From the NCBI GenBank assembly GCA_013331595.1, contig DUGE01000097.1:28417-39972 (forward strand): 11,556 nt of DNA, given 5' to 3'. Source of the DNA: Microcaldota archaeon. Lineage in GTDB: Archaea; Micrarchaeota; Micrarchaeia; Norongarragalinales; UBA10210. How positions within the stretch are numbered: the first letter of the stretch is position 1; every line of letters starts with the position of its first letter. Both the position numbers and the translations under genes were made by a program. Under the pieces are notes generated by a model that saw only the letters and a program-made list of their open reading frames with translations, searched no databases and was not told the DNA's origin. Shown piece by piece: positions 6,575 to 11,556 of the stretch.

Positions 6575-8044
6575 ATGAAAAAAGAATTTTTGAAAGGATT
6601 AGCAGAGAAACTCGGAGGCCACGGGCTGGTCGTCGCATCTTTCCGCGAACCGTACACCCACGTTTACGACGGCGAGGAGCTGCGCATGCGGAAAAATTCC
6701 GGCGGGGTAGTGACCGCCCTCGACCCGCTGATGAAATCCCTCGGCGGCAAGTGGGTTGCTTTCGGCCTTGAGGAGGCGGACAGGGAAACAGTGAACGACA
6801 GGAACGAGTGCGCAGTCAAATCTCCAGAAGGGGACTACACGCTCAAGCGCGTTTTCATTTCCAAAACACTCGAGGAAAAATACTCGAGCGGCGCATGCAA
6901 CAGCGCCCTATGGCCTTTGGCGCACATGGTTTACGTGCGCCCGAAATTTGTCGATGAAGAATGGGAGGCTTACAAGCAGGCGAACAAGCTCGTGGCGCAG
7001 ACGATTGCCGAAACGTGCGGCGAAGAGGACACGGTCTGGATAAACGACTATCAGCTCTTGCTCGTCGCTTCCTTCCTGAAAAAACTCAAGCCAAAGGTGA
7101 CCACAGCATTCTATCCGCACATCCCGTGGCCCGCTGCAAGCGTAATAAGCATTTGCCCATGGGCCGAGGAACTGATGGAAGGCATGCTCGCCCATGACGT
7201 GGTAGGATTCCAGACGAATTACTACGCCGCCAATTTCCTGAACACTGTCGACGCCATTTTCGAAGCCCGTGTCGACCGGGTAGATTCTTCAGCGCAATAC
7301 CAAGGCAAGAAAACAAAAGTAGTGGCGAACCCCATCAGCATCGATTACGACGGCGTGAGGGATAAGATAAAAGGCATGCCGTCTGAACGCATTGCCGCCA
7401 TACTCAAGAAATACGGAGTGAAAAAAAACGCATTTGCAATCGGCGTCGACCGCATGGACTACACGAAGGGAATAAAAGAAAAGCTACTGGCCGTGGACAC
7501 TCTCATCAAAAAGCACCCGGAGTACGTTTCCCAGTTCACCCTCCTGCAGATAGCCTCGCCTACGCGCATGCACATCGGCGAGTACCAGCGCGCTGCCGAG
7601 GAAGTTGAAGAGTTGGCCGAACACGTAAACTGGGAGCATTCAACTAGCAAGTGGAAGCCCATCAGGCTGGTGAACGAATTCGTAGACTACGAAGAGATTC
7701 TCGCGCTTTATTCCGCATCCAACATGTGCGTCATCACGTCACTGGATGACGGCATGAACCTGGTGAGCAAAGAGTACGTTGCCGCAAGCGACGACGGGGT
7801 CCTCGTGCTCAGCGAGTTTACCGGCGCGTCACTCGAGCTGAAGGGAGCAATCACGGCAAACCCTTACTCGCTTTCGAGCATAGCGAACGCAATGCATGCC
7901 GGGCTGCAGATGGAAAAGAAGGAGAGGACTGCACGGCTGGAGCAAATGCACCGGGAAATCCAGGAGAATGACGTTTTCCACTGGGCAGACAAGTTCATCA
8001 CTGAAATCGACAAGGAACGCCGGAGGAAGAACCAAGGCCCATGA
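6575..8044 (+). CDS. otsA: Trehalose-6-phosphate synthase (GT20), OtsA-like
   Basis: Transfers glucose from a nucleotide sugar to glucose-6-phosphate to give trehalose-6-phosphate; 489 residues, a GT-B fold of the GT20 family. Residues matching the E. coli OtsA active site are visible: Arg24 in VVASFREPY, the glycine loop NSGGV (41-45), Asp158, His182 in FYPHIPWP, Arg and Lys in GVDRMDYTKG, and Asp and Glu in DDGMNLVSKEYVAA near the C-terminal third. The C-terminal half carries the sugar-nucleotide domain, including GVLVLSEFTGAS and NPYSLSSIA. The usual HDYH motif reads NDYQ (157-160): the aspartate is kept but both histidines are replaced. Glucosylglycerol-phosphate synthase is a related alternative, but the adjacent otsB and treT favour trehalose. 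The stop TGA overlaps the otsB start (ATGA), indicating translational coupling. First gene of the operon. Confidence 0.92.
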   Translation: MKKEFLKGLAEKLGGHGLVVASFREPYTHVYDGEELRMRKNSGGVVTALDPLMKSLGGKWVAFGLEEADRETVNDRNECAVKSPEGDYTLKRVFISKTLEEKYSSGACNSALWPLAHMVYVRPKFVDEEWEAYKQANKLVAQTIAETCGEEDTVWINDYQLLLVASFLKKLKPKVTTAFYPHIPWPAASVISICPWAEELMEGMLAHDVVGFQTNYYAANFLNTVDAIFEARVDRVDSSAQYQGKKTKVVANPISIDYDGVRDKIKGMPSERIAAILKKYGVKKNAFAIGVDRMDYTKGIKEKLLAVDTLIKKHPEYVSQFTLLQIASPTRMHIGEYQRAAEEVEELAEHVNWEHSTSKWKPIRLVNEFVDYEEILALYSASNMCVITSLDDGMNLVSKEYVAASDDGVLVLSEFTGASLELKGAITANPYSLSSIANAMHAGLQMEKKERTARLEQMHREIQENDVFHWADKFITEIDKERRRKNQGP

Positions 8045-8721
8045 AAAAAACTACCGTGGTCCTGGATTTTGACGGCACCCTCGCCGGCATAGTCGCCGAC
8101 CCGCGAAAGGCCTACGTCGGAAGGGAGGAAAAACGCCGTTTGGCCGAACTTGCGTCAAAGGCAAGGGTAGTCATACTGACCGGCAGGCCTTCAGACTTCG
8201 TGAAAAAAAAGCTGGCGGGAATCAGGGGATTAGCAATCATAGGCTTGCACGGCAACCGGCCGTCTGCAAAAACGAGGCAAATGCGAAGGGCAGAACGCCT
8301 TGTTGGGAAAAAAATTGCCGGCATCCGCGGAGTTCTTCTTGAAACCAAGCCCGGCGGCTTTGCAGTTCACTACCGCACGGCACATCCTGGAAAGGCCGTG
8401 GGCAGGGCGATAGGTGAAGCGAGAAAGGCTGGAAAAGAGGGAAAACTCAGGATAATACGCGGCCGTAAGACAATCGAATTCCTTGAGGAAAGCGCGTTGG
8501 TCAAGGCAGATGCGCTTGAAAAAATAGTCCGGAAAAGAGGAAGGGCAAAAGTTGTTTTCGTTGGCGACGACCAATCGGACTATGATGCGATAAAACGCTG
8601 CAGGGCATACCGCAATTTTATTGGAGTGATGGTCGAAAACAGCGAAACCGGCTTTTCCCCAAAGACTGCAAGACCGGTCGCGCGTGGCAAACTTTTTTCT
8701 TTGATCACGGAGTTACTTTAA
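8041..8721 (+). CDS. otsB: Trehalose-6-phosphate phosphatase (HAD superfamily)
   Basis: Dephosphorylates trehalose-6-phosphate from the preceding enzyme to free trehalose. It is a 226-residue HAD phosphatase with all motifs: the nucleophile pair Asp9/Asp11 in DFDGTL, Thr47 in LTGRP, Lys155 in LVKADAL, and the Mg2+-binding GDDQSDYDA with Asp176, Asp177 and Asp180. The cap region shows GLHGNR (68-73) and PGGFAVHYR, the trehalose-phosphatase equivalents of 'G-x-HG-x-E' and 'K-x-x-x-x-x-x-H-Y-R'. The glutamate usually following HG is replaced by Asn-Arg. The protein is unusually rich in Lys, Arg and Gly. It overlaps otsA by 4 bases and treT begins 13 bases after its stop, so all three are surely one transcript. 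A general HAD sugar phosphatase is the only real alternative. Stop is TAA. Confidence 0.92.
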   Translation: MKKTTVVLDFDGTLAGIVADPRKAYVGREEKRRLAELASKARVVILTGRPSDFVKKKLAGIRGLAIIGLHGNRPSAKTRQMRRAERLVGKKIAGIRGVLLETKPGGFAVHYRTAHPGKAVGRAIGEARKAGKEGKLRIIRGRKTIEFLEESALVKADALEKIVRKRGRAKVVFVGDDQSDYDAIKRCRAYRNFIGVMVENSETGFSPKTARPVARGKLFSLITELL

Positions 8722-8734
8722 ATGGGGTATACGC

Positions 8735-10075
8735 ATGAAAAGGCTGGATAAATACGCGGAATTCACGGGAGAAGCGCAAATCCGCGAGTTGTACGACCTG
8801 GCAAGCGGGCTTGAAAACAAGTCCATGGTGCACATAAATTCCACCTACTACGGCGGCGGTGTGGCGGAAATGCTCAACTCCTACGTGCCCCTGTTGAACG
8901 AGGCTGGCCTGCCCACCGAGTGGCGGCTTCTCAAGGGCGGACGCGAATTTTTTACGGTAACAAAAAAAATGCACGACGCCCTGCAGGGAATGAAAACAGC
9001 TTTCACGAAAAAAGATTACGAAACGTATGAAACAACCCTCGACAACAACGCTGAATTCATTAAGCTCAACTGGTACGACCTCGTGGTCATAGACGACCCC
9101 CAACCGTGCGGGCTTATAACGCGCTATTCCCGCCAGTCGCCCTCGTTCTGGAAGCCCATGCCCATTTTCCTTAAGTCCCTCAACGTGCAAAAGAAACAGC
9201 CTTGGGCCTGGCGGGCGCATATCGATTTAAGCAATCCAGACCGGAAAATCTGGGCCTATCTAGCAAGATACTTGCAGAAGTACGATGGAATTATACTATC
9301 TTCGAAAAAATATTCGATGCCGGTCAAAAAGCCCCATTATTTCATCCCCCCGGCCATAGACCCCCTTTCAGACAAAAACAGGCACATGGACGAAAGCGAA
9401 ATCCACAGGCAGCTTGAAAAGCACGACATCAACGAATCCAAGCCCCTGGTGCTGCAGGTTTCCAGGTTCGACAAGTGGAAGGACCCCCTGGGCGTTATCC
9501 GCGCCTTCAAGAAAGCAAGGAGCAAAACAGGCTGCCAGCTGGTGCTCATAGGCTCCATGGCTTCCGACGACCCGGAAGGCGAAAAGATTTTCAACGAGGT
9601 TTTCCGCGAGGTGGAAAAGAACGACGACATTCGCCTCATCACCGAGCAGAACGACCTGCTCGTGAACGCGCTGCAGCGGCGGGCTGCGGTCGTCGTGCAG
9701 AAATCGCTGCGCGAGGGCTTCGGCCTCACGGTTTCGGAAGCACTGTGGAAGGGCACGCCCGTCGTGGCAACGAGGGTGGGCGGCATTCCGCTTCAGGTTG
9801 ATGACGGGGTCAACGGCTATCTCGTCAGGGGCGTTGACGACTGCGCCGACCGCATCCACTTTCTTCTCACCCACCCCGCCAAGGCGAGGGAACTGGGGCG
9901 CAACGGGATTCAAAAAGTTAGGAAAAATTTCCTCATAACCCGGCTGGTGAAAGACGAGCTGGAACTTTTCAGGAGGATGACGGCCAGCACCACGGAAAAG
10001 CTGCTTTACGAACAGAGGCGCAAGCTCTCAAGCGGCCTTGAGCTAATGAAAAAATTCCTGCCACTATTCAGCTAA
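8735..10075 (+). CDS. treT: Trehalose glycosyltransferring synthase TreT (GT4)
   Basis: Joins glucose from a nucleoside-diphosphate glucose directly to free glucose to make trehalose, reversibly in characterised homologues. It is a 446-residue GT-B enzyme. The N-terminal domain has the TreT hallmark HINSTYYGGGVAEMLNS (33-49), EWRLLKGGREFF (62-73), and VIDDPQP (118-124). Then come PWAWRAHIDLS (156-166), IPPAIDPLSDKN, the nucleotide-sugar domain beginning QVSRFDKWKDP, VLIGSMASDDPEG, and the GT4 EX7E motif with Glu327 and Glu335 in REGFGLTVSEALWKG. About 20 residues between DPQP and the KKQPW segment (roughly 129-152) appear to be extra compared with remembered TreT sequences. The start at 8735 has GGGGT 7-8 nt upstream; an ATG at 8722 gives only a short dead-end frame. 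Last gene of the trehalose operon. Stop is TAA. Confidence 0.93.
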   Translation: MKRLDKYAEFTGEAQIRELYDLASGLENKSMVHINSTYYGGGVAEMLNSYVPLLNEAGLPTEWRLLKGGREFFTVTKKMHDALQGMKTAFTKKDYETYETTLDNNAEFIKLNWYDLVVIDDPQPCGLITRYSRQSPSFWKPMPIFLKSLNVQKKQPWAWRAHIDLSNPDRKIWAYLARYLQKYDGIILSSKKYSMPVKKPHYFIPPAIDPLSDKNRHMDESEIHRQLEKHDINESKPLVLQVSRFDKWKDPLGVIRAFKKARSKTGCQLVLIGSMASDDPEGEKIFNEVFREVEKNDDIRLITEQNDLLVNALQRRAAVVVQKSLREGFGLTVSEALWKGTPVVATRVGGIPLQVDDGVNGYLVRGVDDCADRIHFLLTHPAKARELGRNGIQKVRKNFLITRLVKDELELFRRMTASTTEKLLYEQRRKLSSGLELMKKFLPLFS

Positions 10076-10089
10076 ACGCAAGCGAAATT

Positions 10090-10107
10090 GAAACGAAAAG
10101 CCGTTTC
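10090..10107. terminator. Convergent-gene hairpin between treT and the 10120 gene
   Basis: A perfect 6-bp stem (GAAACG / CGTTTC) with a 6-nt loop sits in the 44-bp gap between treT and the convergent minus-strand gene. A run of seven T on the minus strand (10112-10118) directly follows the stop of the minus-strand gene and may be its terminator. On the plus strand no T-tract follows the hairpin, so its role for treT is uncertain. Confidence 0.4.
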
Positions 10108-10119
10108 GGACAAAAAAAC

Positions 10120-10392
10120 TTAATAGCCGGGAGCCTGGATTTCCCCACCACGCAACAAACGCTCCAACTCCATGACAACCTGTTTCCTCAGGCCTTCAAT
10201 GTCCTTGAAGCCAGTCACAAGGAAAGGCACGTCTGCCATGGAAGGGTTTTTCCACTTGACTTTAGCCTGTGCCCTGTACAGGCCGGCCGACTCCTCGAAA
10301 AATACGGTGAAAGTCTTGCCGCGCACTGAAATGCTCTCGCGCGAATGGAGCTTGAAGTTTGAAATGAATACCGCCTCGCAAACAAAATCCAA
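10120..10392 (-). CDS. Small orphan protein (about 90 residues)
   Basis: I do not recognise a family. From TTG 10392 the product is 90 residues: a beta-rich first part (EAVFISNFKLHS, VRGKTFTVFFEES, YRAQAKVKW), then DVPFLVTGFKDIEGLRKQ leading into a C-terminal helix (VVMELERLLRGG). This looks like a small compact alpha/beta domain, cytosolic as written. An in-frame ATG at 10515 would add 41 residues, but that stretch is AT-rich, has the composition of intergenic DNA and crosses two inverted repeats, so I treat it as non-coding. Codon composition becomes gene-like from the VCEAVF segment on. The start is therefore uncertain; a shifted frame just upstream encodes a hydrophobic segment that could be joined to it by a frameshift. 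Stop is TAA, followed at once by a T7 tract. Confidence 0.55.
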   Translation of the reverse strand: MDFVCEAVFISNFKLHSRESISVRGKTFTVFFEESAGLYRAQAKVKWKNPSMADVPFLVTGFKDIEGLRKQVVMELERLLRGGEIQAPGY

Positions 10393-10465
10393 AGCAAAAC
10401 TAACATCAAAAATAGGATGAAGACGGCAAATAAAGTTTTTTGCTTTAATAAAAAAGGCAATTATA

Positions 10466-10506
10466 GCAAACCAAGAAAGTCTTTCGGTTGATTTGTCTTG
10501 GTTTGC
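10466..10506. repeat. Inverted repeat A (11-bp perfect arms)
   Basis: Arms GCAAACCAAGA (10466-10476) and TCTTGGTTTGC (10496-10506) are exact reverse complements around a 19-nt loop, which also holds a small GAAAG/CTTTC element (10475-10485) overlapping the left arm. On the minus strand the hairpin is followed about 10 nt later by six T residues (10451-10456 region), so it may end transcription of the 10936-10556 gene. Confidence 0.7.
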
Positions 10507-10509
10507 GAC

Positions 10510-10552
10510 TAGCAAAACCGGAAAACACCCGAATTACTTTCCGGTTTCGCTA
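10510..10552. repeat. Inverted repeat B (15-nt arms, one mismatch)
   Basis: Arms at 10510-10524 (TAGCAAAACCGGAAA) and 10538-10552 (TTTCCGGTTTCGCTA) pair at 14 of 15 positions around a 13-nt loop. The hairpin begins 3 nt after the stop of the 10556-10936 gene on the minus strand. Its left arm shares the TAGCAAA(A)CC start with repeat A. No T-tract follows directly. Confidence 0.7.
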
Positions 10553-10555
10553 TAA

Positions 10556-10936
10556 TCAAAAGTGCGGGCCGAAATCAAAATCAGGTTTTGAGGGCTGGTG
10601 GTTTTTCGAAGAGGATTTTGGGGTGTGAAGCCTCGGGAAAAGGTCTTTCAGCTTCCTGCTCGCCTCACGCTGGCTGATTTCAGTGAGCATGCCATTCATG
10701 ACTTCAGTGAGAACTTGCCTCGCAAGTGCCTTGAAAGCGTCCACTTTCTTCGAGTCGTAGTTCTCTCCGGACCCTTCCTTGGAAAACTTCAGCTGCAAAA
10801 AAAGTATTTTCCTGACGAGTTGCGAAGAATAATCGCGGTAGTCGAGCTCGCCGGGGTAAATGATGCCGTCGGCTGACTTGAATTTTTCTTCCAAAAGCTT
10901 GCCGTCACTGAGGACAGCTTCGTTCAGTTTGTCCAT
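10556..10936 (-). CDS. Small orphan helical protein (126 residues)
   Basis: No family recognised. The 126-residue product has charged helices at the N-terminus (MDKLNEAVLSDGKLLEEKF), a YPGELDYRDYSSQLVRKILF stretch, a longer helix through KKVDAFKALARQVLTEVM and ISQREASRKLKDLF, and a polar low-complexity tail rich in Ser, Lys, Pro and Asp (about residues 103-126) that is probably disordered. There is no signal peptide, membrane helix or Cys pair, so it is likely cytosolic. ATG 10936 is supported by a TATA-like box centred about 25 bp upstream. The gene ends in TGA and is followed by two consecutive inverted repeats. Confidence 0.65.
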   Translation of the reverse strand: MDKLNEAVLSDGKLLEEKFKSADGIIYPGELDYRDYSSQLVRKILFLQLKFSKEGSGENYDSKKVDAFKALARQVLTEVMNGMLTEISQREASRKLKDLFPRLHTPKSSSKNHQPSKPDFDFGPHF

Positions 10937-10958
10937 ACCCTATTATGGCGCCCGAGGC

Positions 10959-10966
10959 ATATAACC
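10959..10966 (-). promoter_or_regulatory. TATA-like box for the 10936 gene
   Basis: The minus strand reads GGTTATATG. The TTATAT core is centred about 25 bp from ATG 10936, which predicts a leaderless mRNA and supports that start. Confidence 0.55.
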
Positions 10967-11002
10967 CGATGTTTGAGGTTTTCCGTTAATAATACGGCGG
11001 TT

Positions 11003-11302
11003 TCAGCGCTTTTGGGCCGCATCTTCCTTCATGATGAGTTTTACCATCGCGAAGATTACAAGCGCAATTATCAAGAAGTCAATTACAGCACCGACAAAAT
11101 CGCCCACCAAAAATTTGATTGAGCCGACGTCAAAAGTTGCCGTCCTCCAGTCTCCGCCCGGAATCGTAGCGCCAATAATAGGCATTATCAAATCGTTTGC
11201 AACGGCAGTAACAAGCTTGGTTGCGGCGGCGCCCATTATGAAAGCAACGGCAAGGCCGATAACCTAGTACTTCTTCAAAAACTCGCTGAAATCACGCAAC
11301 AT
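11003..11302 (-). pseudogene. mscL: Large-conductance mechanosensitive channel MscL, interrupted by in-frame TAG
   Basis: A complete-looking MscL frame of 99 residues from ATG 11302 to TGA 11003, except that codon 13 (11264-11266) is TAG. Before it the protein reads MLRDFSEFLKKY, the family's N-terminal amphipathic helix. After it come VIGLAVAFIMGAAATKLV (TM1 with the pore-lining Gly/Ala face), NDLIMPIIGATIPGG, a short external loop with GDWRTATF, and TM2 (GAVIDFLIIALVIFAMVKLI) with a charged tail. MscL opens at high membrane tension to release solutes after osmotic downshock. The first ATG after the TAG (11236) lies in the middle of TM1, so re-initiation there would not give a normal channel. 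A TATA-like box upstream is intact. The gene is either recently inactivated, read through at the amber codon, or affected by a sequence error. CAG (Gln) to TAG would be a single transition. Confidence 0.85.
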
Positions 11303-11329
11303 TTGAATCGAACCCGATAGATACGCTTG

Positions 11330-11337
11330 AAATTAAA
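11330..11337 (-). promoter_or_regulatory. TATA-like box for mscL
   Basis: The minus strand reads TTTAATTT inside a longer T-rich tract. Its centre is about 31 bp from ATG 11302, giving a predicted leader of about 5 nt. The promoter appears intact although the reading frame is interrupted. Confidence 0.4.
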
Positions 11338-11370
11338 AAAAATCTTATTAAAACAAGCTTAGAAAAAGAA

Positions 11371-11408
11371 AAATAAAAAAAATAGGAAAGAGGCCTTGCG
11401 GCCCCTTT
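11371..11408 (-). terminator. Hairpin plus U-tract terminator of the zinc-protein gene
   Basis: On the minus strand a 9-bp stem including one G-U pair (11387-11408) is capped by the stable GNRA-type tetraloop GCAA (GGCC-GCAA-GGCC core) and followed by T-rich DNA (TATTTTTTTTATTTTT, 11371-11384 region). It lies about 22 nt after the stop at 11430. A second smaller hairpin (TTGGctcttaaCCAA) lies between the stop and this one. Confidence 0.7.
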
Positions 11409-11429
11409 ATTGGTTAAGAGCCAATCGCC

Positions 11430-11552
11430 TTAGTAGCGGCTGGGCTTCTTGTGCTTCTGGTAGCAGTTCCTGCAGTATACAGGCTTGCCAGGAGAAGGCT
11501 CGAAGGGAACTTCGCACTCTTGACCGCAGTCAGAGCAAGTTGCCTTGTACAT
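11430..11552 (-). CDS. Small CxxC-x17-CxxC zinc-binding domain protein
   Basis: A 40-residue protein starting MYKATCSDCGQECEVPF and ending HKKPSRY. Cys6/Cys9 and Cys27/Cys30 are separated by 17 residues, exactly the spacing of the CxxC-x17-CxxC domain, a treble-clef-like zinc ribbon common in DPANN archaea and candidate-phyla bacteria. Its molecular role is unknown; such domains often bind nucleic acid or protein (inference). An extra Cys13 is present. The basic aromatic tail (YQKHKKPSRY) would suit nucleic-acid contact. ATG 11552 is only 4 bases from the window edge, and the frame is still open there (an AAG codon precedes), so the real start could be farther upstream and the entry may be partial. 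Stop is TAA, followed by a strong hairpin/U-tract terminator. Confidence 0.8.
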   Translation of the reverse strand: MYKATCSDCGQECEVPFEPSPGKPVYCRNCYQKHKKPSRY

Positions 11553-11556
11553 CTTC

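Noticed and set aside
8705..9220. 171-codon open frame antisense to treT
   Set aside because: It lies entirely opposite a strongly conserved gene and has no recognisable domain. It is a shadow of GC-biased codons.
10393..10515. N-terminal extension of the 10120 gene from ATG 10515
   Set aside because: The segment is AT-rich, crosses both inverted repeats and lacks protein-like composition, so it reads as intergenic DNA.
11264..11266. Genome-wide reassignment of TAG to a sense codon
   Set aside because: msrB ends at a TAG exactly where the family's conserved domain is complete, so a global reassignment is not supported by this window. Local readthrough or mutation is more likely.
1..11556. 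CRISPR array, tRNA, rRNA, insertion sequence or integration site
   Set aside because: Reading both strands showed no regularly spaced repeats, cloverleaf with conserved arms, transposase or recombinase motifs, or flanking direct repeats.

Overview
The window looks archaeal. Seven of the transcription units begin with an AT-rich TATA-like box, and in six of them the box centre lies about 23-32 bp from the chosen start codon, as expected for leaderless or nearly leaderless mRNAs. The protein families fit this: TreT-type trehalose synthase, a fused two-domain ABC permease, a SlyD-like FKBP lipoprotein and a 40-residue CxxC-x17-CxxC zinc protein. The zinc protein, the compact gene packing and the many small orphan proteins suggest a DPANN-type lineage. 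That placement is inference, because no rRNA or marker protein is present.

Layout. On the minus strand, 1-2516 holds the start of an ABC transporter ATPase, a fused double permease and a YdjM/DUF457-like membrane protein. On the plus strand, 2627-4533 holds an orphan protein, a secreted FKBP-type prolyl isomerase and another orphan protein. On the minus strand, 4580-6414 holds msrB and a CPA2/Kef-type cation:proton antiporter. On the plus strand, 6575-10075 is a tight trehalose operon (otsA, otsB, treT). On the minus strand, 10120-11552 holds two small orphan proteins separated by a pair of strong inverted repeats, a large-conductance mechanosensitive channel (MscL) gene interrupted by an in-frame TAG, and the small zinc protein with a clear hairpin/U-tract terminator.

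How the genes fit together. The centre and right of the window read as an osmotic and stress-adaptation neighbourhood: two independent trehalose synthesis routes, a cation/proton antiporter transcribed divergently from them across a 160-bp shared promoter region, and an MscL-type safety valve. MsrB (repair of oxidised methionine) follows the antiporter by 29 bp and is probably co-transcribed with it. The left side is a NitT/TauT/SsuBC-like importer whose substrate cannot be read from the sequence.

The items most worth a second look are the amber codon in mscL, the double hairpin at 10466-10552, the co-occurrence of OtsAB with TreT (with an altered HDYH motif in OtsA), and the orphan proteins at 2627-3382 and 3997-4533. 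No CRISPR array, tRNA, rRNA, IS element or integrase was seen. No stretch longer than 300 bases lacks a gene.
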